Of a stretch of 64,000 bases of DNA, positions 56,250 to 64,000 are shown one piece after another. The DNA is from Phenylobacterium aquaticum (GTDB lineage Bacteria > Pseudomonadota > Alphaproteobacteria > Caulobacterales > Caulobacteraceae). Within the stretch, counting starts at the first letter, position 1, and every line of letters begins with the position of its first letter. The stretch spans positions 1 through 64,000 of the forward strand of contig NZ_JALDPT010000019.1 in NCBI RefSeq assembly GCF_022695515.1, read 5' to 3'. The position numbers and the translations under genes are program-made. The notes under the pieces are model-generated. The model saw only the letters and a list, made by a program, of their open reading frames with translations. It was not told the origin of the DNA and searched no databases.

Positions 56250-57734
56250 ATGACCCAGACCTCCGACATTTCCGCCGAACAGACCCGCCTGGCCCTGAAG
56301 CGGCCCGACCTGCTGCGGGAGGCGGCCTATGTCGGGGGGGAATGGATCACGGCCGAGGCCCGCATCGCCGTGACCAATCCGGCCACCGGGCGGGTGCTGG
56401 CCCATATTCCCAATCTCGGATCCGAGGCGACGCTTCAGGCCGTGACGGCGGCGACGGCGGCGCAGGGGGACTGGGCGGGGCGACCGGCCAAGGCCCGCGC
56501 CCAGGTGCTGCGCAAATGGTTCGACCTGATGATGGCGCACCAGGAGGACCTCGCCCGGCTGATGACCGCCGAGCAGGGCAAGCCGCTCAGCGAATCCCGC
56601 GGCGAGATCGCCTATGCGGCCGCCTTCCTCGAATGGTTCGGGGAAGAGGCCAAGCGGGCCTATGGCGACGTGATCCCCGGTCATCAGGCCGACCGCCGGA
56701 TCCTGACCCTGAAGCAGCCGGTGGGAGTGGTGGCGGCGGTCACGCCCTGGAATTTCCCCGCGGCCATGATCACCCGCAAGGTCGGCCCGGCTCTGGCGGC
56801 CGGCTGTTCGGTGGTGCTGAAGCCCTCGGAGCTGACCCCGCTTTCGGCCCTGGCGCTCGCCGTGCTGGGCGAGGAAGCCGGCGTGCCCAAGGGCGTGTTC
56901 AATATCGTCACCGGCGAGGCGGCCCCGATCGGCGAGGTGCTGACCACCGATCCCCGCATCGCCAAGTTCACCTTCACAGGCTCGACCGCCGTCGGAAAGA
57001 TGCTGGCGGCCAAGTGCATGGACACGGTCAAGCGGGTGTCTCTGGAGCTCGGCGGCAACGCCCCCTTCGTGGTGTTCGCCGACGCCGACCTGGACGCAGC
57101 GGTTGAGGGCGCCATGGCGTCCAAGTTCCGCAACGCCGGCCAGACCTGCGTCTGCGCCAACCGCTTCTATGTCGAGGCCCCGGTGGCGGCGGAATTCGCC
57201 CGGCGGCTTGCGGGGCGGGCCGCGGGTTTGCGGATCGGCGACGGCCTGGCGGGCGAGACCGATCAGGGCCCGTTGATCGACGGCCGGGCCGTCGCCAAGG
57301 CGCGCCGCCATGTGGAGGACGCCCTGGCCGGCGGGGCGCGGCTGCTGACCGGCGGCACGACCCTGGACGGACTGGGCGCCTTCTTCGCCCCGACGGTGCT
57401 GGCCGACGTCGCCCCCGACGCCCTGCTGACGCGGGAGGAGACCTTCGGACCCGTGGCCGGGATCACCGCCTTCCAGGACGAGGCCGAGGCGATCGCCCTG
57501 GCCAATTCCACCCGCGCGGGCCTGGCGGCCTATCTCTACACCGCCGACCTCAAGCGCGCCTGGCGGGTCAGCGAGGCGATCCAGTCGGGCATGGTGGGGC
57601 TGAACACCGGCCTGATCTCCACCGAGGTCGCGCCCTTCGGCGGGGTCAAGGAATCAGGTCTCGGCCGCGAGGGCTCGCGCTACGGCCTCGACGAATATCT
57701 GTCGATCAAGTCGATCTGCCTAGCGGTCGACTGA
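56250..57734 (+). CDS. gabD: NAD(P)-dependent aldehyde dehydrogenase, succinate-semialdehyde dehydrogenase-like
   Basis: 494 aa. Cofactor motif VTPWNFPAAMITRKVGPALA, FTGSTAVGK, general-base Glu in VSLELGGNAPFVV, catalytic Cys in FRNAGQTCVCANRFYV, and C-terminal PFGGVKESGLGREGSRYGLD. The overall pattern (EQGKPLSESRGEIAYAAAFL) is that of the GabD group, oxidising succinate semialdehyde to succinate; a related short-chain semialdehyde is possible. No GABA transaminase is nearby. It ends 5 bp from the converging repeat-protein gene. Confidence 0.88.
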   Translation: MTQTSDISAEQTRLALKRPDLLREAAYVGGEWITAEARIAVTNPATGRVLAHIPNLGSEATLQAVTAATAAQGDWAGRPAKARAQVLRKWFDLMMAHQEDLARLMTAEQGKPLSESRGEIAYAAAFLEWFGEEAKRAYGDVIPGHQADRRILTLKQPVGVVAAVTPWNFPAAMITRKVGPALAAGCSVVLKPSELTPLSALALAVLGEEAGVPKGVFNIVTGEAAPIGEVLTTDPRIAKFTFTGSTAVGKMLAAKCMDTVKRVSLELGGNAPFVVFADADLDAAVEGAMASKFRNAGQTCVCANRFYVEAPVAAEFARRLAGRAAGLRIGDGLAGETDQGPLIDGRAVAKARRHVEDALAGGARLLTGGTTLDGLGAFFAPTVLADVAPDALLTREETFGPVAGITAFQDEAEAIALANSTRAGLAAYLYTADLKRAWRVSEAIQSGMVGLNTGLISTEVAPFGGVKESGLGREGSRYGLDEYLSIKSICLAVD

Positions 57735-57738
57735 GGCC

Positions 57739-60700
57739 CTAGGACACCGCGGCGTAGAAGGCGTCGAGCTGTTCCTGGCTGATATTGGCCAGCTGGGTGG
57801 TGGACAGGCCGCTGATCTGCTCGGCGTTCAGCGCCATGATCTCGTTGACGGTCAGGCCGGCGATCATGGTCGGCGTCAGGCCTGAGACCTGGGTCGAGGT
57901 CAGGCCGCTCAGCTGCACGCCCGACAGCATGCCGAGCTTCTCGGCGTTGAGATTGCTGAGCTGGCCGGGGGTCAGGCCGCTGAACTGGGTCGAGGTCAGG
58001 GCGGCGAACTGGGTGGTGGTCAGATTGTTCAGCTCGGTGAAGCTGAGGTTGCTGGCCTGGGTCGAGCTCAGCGAGGCGATCTGGGTCGGTGACAGGGCCC
58101 ACAGCTGGCTGTCCGACAGGGAGCGCAGCTGCATCCGCACCAGGCCGGTCAGCTGGGTGACGGTCATGGCGGCGATCTCGGTCGGGCTGAGATAGCCGAA
58201 CTCGGTCGTCGAGAACAAACCGATCTGGCTGGCCTTGAGACCCCCAGCTGGGTGACGGTCATCTGGGCGATCTGCGACGCCGTCAGGCCGGTGATCGCCG
58301 CCGGCGACAGAGAGCCGATCTGATAGCTCGACAGGTTCGAGAACTCGGTCGAGGTCAGGGACGCGACCTGGGCGGCGGTGAGGCCGCTGACCTGGTTGGA
58401 CGACAGGCCGGCCACCTGGGTGGTGCTGAGCTGGGTGATCTGGCTGGTGCTGAGCGCGCCGATCCAGGTCGAGGCCACGGCCCCGTCCAGCAGCTGGGTG
58501 GGGGCGAGCGCGGCGATCTCGGTCGAGGTCAGGCCGGGGACGGCGGTCGTCGACATCGCCCCGATCTGGGTGGCGCTGAGCGCCGCGAACTGAGTGGGCG
58601 TGAGCGCGGCGACCTGGGTCGGGGTCATGCCGGCCATGCCGGTGGTGGAGATCGCCGCGATCTGGCTGGCGCTGAGCGCGCTCATGGTGGTCGCCGCCAG
58701 GCCCGCCACCTGGGCGCCGGTCAGGCCGTGGATCTCGCTGGTGGTGAGCGCCGCCAGCTGGCTGGTGGTCAGCGCGCCGATCTGGGTGGAGGTCAGAGCG
58801 CCCACCTGGGTGGGCGTCAGGGTCGTGAACTGGGCCGTGGTCAAGGCGGCCAGGACGTCGGTCTTCAGCGAGGCGATGGCGGTCGAGGAGATCGAGGCGA
58901 CCTGGGCCGGGGTCAGATAGTTCAGCTGGGTCGTGGTCAGGGTCGCCACGTCGGTCGAGGTCAGGCCGTAGAGGCCCGCGGCGGTGAGGGCCGCAAGCTG
59001 GCTGGTCGACAGCGTCGTGAACTGGGTCGACGACAGGGCCCCGGTCTGGGTCGAGGTGAGCGCCTGGATCTGGGTGGTGGTCAGGGCCGCGACCTGGCGG
59101 GTGGTCAGACCGCCGATGGCCGTGGTCGACAGGGCCGACATCCTGCTGGCGCTGAGCGCCGCGAGCTGGGCCGAGCTGAGCCCCGCCACCTGCTGGTCGG
59201 TGAGGCCGGCGACCCCGTCCGCCGAAAGGGCGATCACGTCGGCCGTCGTCATGGCCGCCAGTTGGGCGGCGCTGAGCGCCGAGACCTCGGCGCTGGCCAG
59301 GCCGCTGAAGGCCGTGGCGGTCAGGGCCTGGATCTGGGTGGTGGTGAGGGCCTGGACCTCGGTGGTGTTCAGGCCCGACATCTGGGTCGAGGTCAGGCCG
59401 GCCACCTGGGTGGTGGTGAGGCCGGCGATGGTGGTGGCCGACAGGCTGTTGACCGCGGTGCTGGTCAGGCCGCCGATCTGGGCGGCCGACAAGCGCGCCA
59501 GCTGGGCGGCGCTGAAGGCGCCGATCTGGTCGGTGGAGAGCGCATTGATCTGGGTCGAGGTCAGGGACGCGACCTGGGTGCCGGACAGGCTGGAGATCGC
59601 GGTGCGGGTCAGGCCGGGCGCGGCGGAGGCCGTGAGGGCCGCGAGCTGAGACGCCTTGAGCGCGCCGATCTGGGTGGCCGAGAGGCCGGCGACCTGGGTG
59701 CTGACCAGGCCGGCGACCTGGCTGGTGTTGAGCAGGCCGATCTGGGTGGCCGACAGCTCCGAGACCTGGTCCTTGGCGAGCGCCGCCATCTGGGTCGAGG
59801 TCAGGGCCGCCAGCTGGGTGGTGGTCAGAGCGGCGAGCTCGGTCTGGGTCAGGCCCTGGATCGCCGTGGTGGCGATGGCCGCCATCTGCGAGCTGGTCAG
59901 GGTGGCGAGCTGGCTGGGGCTGAGGGCGCCCACGGCGTCGAGGGTCAGGCCGGCGATCTGGGTGGTCGACAGGGCCGCGAGCTGGGTGGTGCTCAGCGCC
60001 TGGACCTGGGTGGTGTTGAGCGCCGCCATGCCGGTGGCGGTCACGCCCCGGACCTGGCTGGTCGACATGGCCGCGACCTGGGTCGCGCTCAGCGCCGCGA
60101 CCTGGTCGGAGGAGAGCGCGTTGAGCTGGGTCGAGGTGAGCGCGGCGACCTGGCTGGCGTTCAGGCTGGCCAGCGCCGTCGGGCTGAGGCCCGGGGCGGC
60201 GGTCGAGGTCAGGACGGCGACCTGGGCGGGCTTCAGGGCGTCGATCTGGTCGACCGACATGGCCGCGACCTGGGTGCTGACCAGGCCCTTGATCTGGGTG
60301 GTGGTGAGATTGCCGATCTGGGTCGTGGTCAGATTGGCGATCTGGTCCTCGATCAGGGCGCTGACCTGGGTCGAGGTGATGGCGCCGAACTGGCTGGCGT
60401 TCATGGCCGACAGCTCGGCCTGGGTCAGGCCCTGGACGCCGGTGGTGCTGAGCGCGGCGATCTGGGTGGTGGCGAGCGCCGCCAGCTGGTCCGAGGAGAG
60501 GGCCGCGACCTCCTCCGAGCTCAGGCCCTTGATCTGGGTGGTGGCCAGCGACCCGAGCTGGGAGGCCGACAGGGCGCCGAGCTGGTCCAGCGACAGCGCG
60601 CCGAGGCCAGTGGCGCTCAGGCCGCGCACCTGGGTCGTGGTCAGGGCGGCGATCTGGGTGGTCCCCAGCGCGCTAACCTGGGTGGTGGCGAGCGCTCCGA

Positions 60701-63700
60701 GTTCGGCGGCGGTCAGGGCCGCCAGCTGGCTGGAGGTCAGGTTGGCGATCTGATCCTGAGTGAAGCCCTTCACCAGGGTGGTCGACAGGCCGGCGATCTG
60801 GGTGGTGGTCAGGGCGTCGACCTGGGCCACCGACATGGCGGCGACCTGGGTCGTGGCCAGGCCGCGGATCTGGTTGGCCGAGAGCGCGGCGATCTGGGTG
60901 GCGTTGAGCGACGGGATCTGGTCGACCGTCAGGCCGCCGATCTGGGTCGAGGTGAGCGCGCCGAACTGGCTTGAGGTCAGGGCGCCCAGCTGATCGGCGG
61001 TCAGGCCCTTGAGTCCATTGGTCGAAAGCGCGGTGATCTGGCCGGTCGACAGCGCGGCCAGCTGGGCCGAGGTCAGGGCGCCGACCTCGTCGGCCGTGAG
61101 GCCCGCGAGCTGGGTGTTGACCAGGGCCGAGACCTGCGAGGTGGTCAGGGCCTGCAGCTGGTCCGAGGACAGGGCGCCGATGCTGGCGGCGCTGAGGCCG
61201 CGCACCTGGGTGGTGGTCAGGGCCGCGACCTGGGTGGTCATCAGCGCCTGGGTCTGGCTGGCGGTCAGCGCCCCCAGCTCCTGGCTGGTCAGGGCGGCGA
61301 CCTGGGACGCGGTCAGGGCGCCGATCTGGTCCTGGGTCAGGCCCTTCACCTGGGTCGTCGCCAGCGCGCCGATCTGGGTGGTGGTGAGCGCAGTCAGCTG
61401 GTCCCAGGACAGGGCGGCGATGCTCTGGGCGGTCAGGCCCCGGGTCTGGGTGGTGGTGAGCGCCGAGAGCTGGGTGGTGGCGAGCGCCGGGATCTGGTCG
61501 AGGCTGAGCGCGCCGATCTGGGTGGCCGACAGGGCGCCCAGCTGGCTGGAGGTCAGGGCGGCGAGCTGGGCGGCGGTCAGGCCCTTCACGCCGCTGGAGG
61601 ACAGGGCGCCGACCTGGGTCGTGGACAGGGTCGACAGCTGGGTCGAGGTCAGGTTGGCGACGTCGTCGCCGGACAGCCCCTTCATCTGGACCGGCGTCAG
61701 CACCGCGACCTGGGAGGTGGTCAGGGCCTGGAGCTGTTCCGCCGACAGGGCGCCGACCGCAGTGGCGCTGAGCCCCTGGACCTGGGTGGTGGTCAGGCCG
61801 GCCACTTCCGAGGTGGTCATGGCCGCGATGTGGCCGGGGGTGAAGGCGGCGAGCTCGGCCGCCGTCAGGGCGGCGATCTGGGTCGGGGTCAGGGCGCCGA
61901 TCTGATCGTCGGTCAGGCCGATGATCTGGGTGGTGGTCAGGCTCGCGACCTGGGTGGTCGACAGGCTGTTCAGCTGGTTGGCGGCCAGGGCGGTGATGCC
62001 CGTGGCGCTCAATCCCTGGACCTGGGTGGTGGCCATGGCCGCCAGCTGGGTGGTCGACAGGGTCTCGATCTGGTCCGGCTGCAGGCCGCTGATCGCCGTC
62101 GAGGTCAGGGCCGCGAACTGGGTGGTGGCGAAGGCGCCGATCTGGGCGCTGCTCAGGGCGGCCATCTGGGTCGAGGTGAGCACGCCGAACTGGGTGCTGG
62201 TCAGGGCGGCCAGCTGGGTGGTGTTGAGCGCCGCCAGCTCGAGCGCCGGCATGCCGCGGACCTGGGTGGTGGTCATGCCGGCGACCTGGGTCGCCGACAG
62301 GGCGCCCAGCTGGTCGCTGCTCAGCGCGGCGATCTCGGCGGCGGTCAGGCCGCGGATCTGGGTGGTGCTGAGCGCGCCCACCTGGGTGGTGGCGAAGGCG
62401 CCGATCTGGGTGGTGGTCAGCGCCCCGACCTCGGTCGAGGTCATGGCCGAGAGCTGGCGGGTGGTGAGGGCGGCGATCTGGGTGTCGACCAGGGCCTGGA
62501 CCTGATCGGTGCTGAGCGTCGCGATCTGGGTGGTGGCCAGAGCGCCGACCTGGGTCTCGGTCAGGCTGCGGACCTGGGCGATGGACAGGCCGCTGATCTG
62601 GGTGGTCGAGAGGCTGGAGAGCTGGGTGGTGGTGAGGCCGGTGACCTGGGTCGTGGTCAGGCCCCGCACCTGGGCGGCGCTGAACGACGCCAGCTGGGCC
62701 GGCGACAGGGCGGCGAACTGGTCGGTGGTGAGCGCGCCCAGGCTCACTCCGGCCAGGCCCTTGACCTGGGTGGTGGTGAGCGCGGCGATCTGGGTGGTCT
62801 GGAACCCGGTCACCTGGGTCGCGGCCAGGGCGCCGAGATCGGCCGCCGTCATCGCCGCCAGCTGGGTGGTGGTGAGCGCGCCGATCTGGGTGTCGGCGAA
62901 GCCCTTGACCTGGGCGGTGCTGAGCGAGGCGATCTGGGTGGGGGTCAGGGCCCCCAGCTGCCCAAGCGAAAGGGCGCCCAGGGTGGTCGCGGACAGTCCG
63001 GCGATCTGGGTGACGCCCAGGCTGGCGATCTGGGTGGAGGTGAGCGCGCCCACCTGGGTGGTGGTCAGGGCGCCGAGGCCGGCGGCGGTCAGGCCCTGCA
63101 GCTGGGTGGGGCTCAGGGCCGCGACCTGGGTCTCGGTCAGGCCCTGGACCTGGGCGCGGTTGAGCGCGCTGATCTGGGCCCCGGACAGGGCGCCCAGCTG
63201 GGTCGCGCTGAGGCCGGTGATCTCGGTGGTGGTCAGGCCCCGGACCTGCAGGGTCGAGAGGCCCGAGAGCTGGGTCGCCGAGAGGGCGGCGAACTGATCG
63301 GTCGACAGGTCGCCCACCCCGGCGGCGGTGAGGCCGGCGACCTGGCTCGCGCTCATGGCGGCGACCTGGGAGGTGGTGAGCGCCGCGACCTGGGTGTCGG
63401 TGAGGGCCCCGATCTCGGCGGCCGTGAGGCCGGAGAACTGGTCGAGGCTCAGGCTGGCGATCTGGGTCTCGGACAGGGCCTTGATCTGCAGCGAGGTCAG
63501 GCCGCTCAGCTGGGTCTGGTCGAGGGAGGCGAACTGGGTGGCGTTGAGCCCCGCCAGCTGGGCGGCGCCCAGGGCGGCGATCTGGGTCGAGGACAGGGCG
63601 TCGATCGCCGTGGTCGACAGGCCCGCGACCTCGGTCGTGGTGAAGGCCTTGAGCTGGGGCGCGCTCATGGCCGCGATCTGGGTCGTCGAGAGCGCCGCGA

Positions 63701-64000
63701 ACTGGTCGGCGGACAGGGCGCTGATGCTGGCCGCGGGCAGGGCGGCGACCTGCTGGGCCGACAGGCGGCCGACCTGGGTGGGGGTGAGCGCCGCGATCTG
63801 GCTGGTGGTCAGGGCCCCGACGTCGGCCGCCGACAGGGCCGACAGCTGGCTGTCGGTCAGGCCCTGGATCTGGGTCGAGGTCAGGCCCTTGACCTGGGCG
63901 GCGGTGATCGCGCCGATCTGGACCGTGGAGAGCGCGCCGAGCTGATCGGCGCTGAGCGCGCCCAGGCCCGAGGCGCTGATCCCGCGCACCTGGGCCATGC
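57739..64000 (-). CDS. Giant tandem octapeptide-repeat protein, N-terminus beyond window, one frameshift as sequenced
   Basis: More than 2,080 residues made almost wholly of an eight-residue unit, roughly (A/G)-L-(S/T)-x-x-(Q/E)-(I/V/L/F)-x, about 260 copies (for example ALSADQFA, ALSTTQIA, GLTAAEIG). The frame is open to the right edge and the ATG at 63998 lies inside a unit (AMAQVRGI), so the start and any export signal are outside. Near 58241-58245 a G run appears one base short and homology shifts frame, continuing (LKASQIGLFSTTEFGYLSPT) to the real end QEQLDAFYAAVS at 57739. One degenerate unit with about ten extra residues (DGAVASTWIG) lies near 58470. No Cys and few charged residues. 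Possibly a surface or adhesin-like protein; the fold and role are not known to me. Confidence 0.8.
57770..64000. repeat. 24-bp tandem repeat array (coding)
   Basis: Over 6.2 kb of degenerate 24-bp units, each encoding one octapeptide on the minus strand; on the plus strand a typical unit reads GCGGCGATCTGGGTGGTGGT plus four bases. Third positions vary widely while the Leu, Ser/Thr, Gln and Ile/Val codons are kept. Such arrays are prone to length change by recombination and to misassembly. Confidence 0.9.

Noticed and set aside
58378..63945. Long open frames on the plus strand across the repeat array, one of about 748 residues
   Set aside because: They are the antisense and shifted readings of the 24-bp coding repeat; a repeat without stops in one frame gives open frames in others. 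Composition is Trp- or Gly/Arg-rich and meaningless.
57770..64000. CRISPR-like array
   Set aside because: Units are contiguous, degenerate and coding, with no spacers and no cas genes.
1..64000. tRNA, rRNA, transposase or phage genes
   Set aside because: I looked at the intergenic gaps and found no cloverleaf, rRNA-like sequence, transposase motif or attachment site I could support.

Overview
The window is about 64 kb of GC-rich, densely packed bacterial DNA. TonB-dependent uptake, a TPR-sulfotransferase, N-demethylation genes, the glyoxylate shunt and long GST-like proteins all suggest an alphaproteobacterium. Caulobacteraceae such as Phenylobacterium or Caulobacter is my best guess; this is inference, with no rRNA marker in view. 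I recognise no tRNA, rRNA, phage, IS element or CRISPR array.

Layout. 0-7.2 kb: the 3' part of a CocE/NonD-type hydrolase, then a leftward oligopeptide ABC importer operon (binding protein, two permeases, fused double ATPase). 7.3-14.4 kb: TPR-sulfotransferase, TonB-dependent receptor, secreted alpha/beta hydrolase, long GST-like protein. 14.6-31.3 kb: a large catabolic block. It holds a LysR regulator divergent from a Rieske demethylase, a methionine-gamma-lyase/cystathionine-gamma-synthase family enzyme, a two-subunit FAD oxidase, an Lrp regulator divergent from a homodimeric E1 plus E2 2-oxoacid dehydrogenase, heterotetrameric sarcosine oxidase soxBDAG and purU. 31.3-35.1 kb: leftward dehalogenase-GST-TetR-membrane protein set. 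35.5-40.6 kb: wecB, a DUF2334 deacetylase-like protein and a converging NfrB-like glycosyltransferase with MshEN domains. 40.7-46.3 kb: glyoxylate shunt (glcB, scfR-type regulator, aceA). 46.4-57.7 kb: regulators and redox enzymes (GlxA/AraC, two unknowns, Old Yellow Enzyme, SDR, MarR, Moco oxidoreductase with cytochrome b, GST, MDR reductase, aldehyde dehydrogenase). 57.7 kb to the right edge: a giant leftward gene of about 260 tandem octapeptide repeats whose N-terminus is outside the window.

How the genes may work together. In the 14.6-31.3 kb block, N-methyl removal (Rieske enzyme, FAD oxidase pair, sarcosine oxidase, PurU for the one-carbon units) sits beside a gamma-elimination enzyme and a 2-oxoacid dehydrogenase. 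This resembles an mdeRAB-type methionine degradation module merged with a betaine/sarcosine demethylation module. AceA and GlcB would help assimilate acetyl units. WecB, DUF2334 and the MshEN glycosyltransferase look like a c-di-GMP-responsive ManNAc-type exopolysaccharide system.

Quality caveat. At least eight genes show single-base frameshifts, several in short G or C runs. Many of the proteins involved are well conserved, so assembly indels are more likely than real pseudogenes. Several 160-210 bp bilateral palindromic repeats lie between genes, and one is carried in frame inside the E2 gene.
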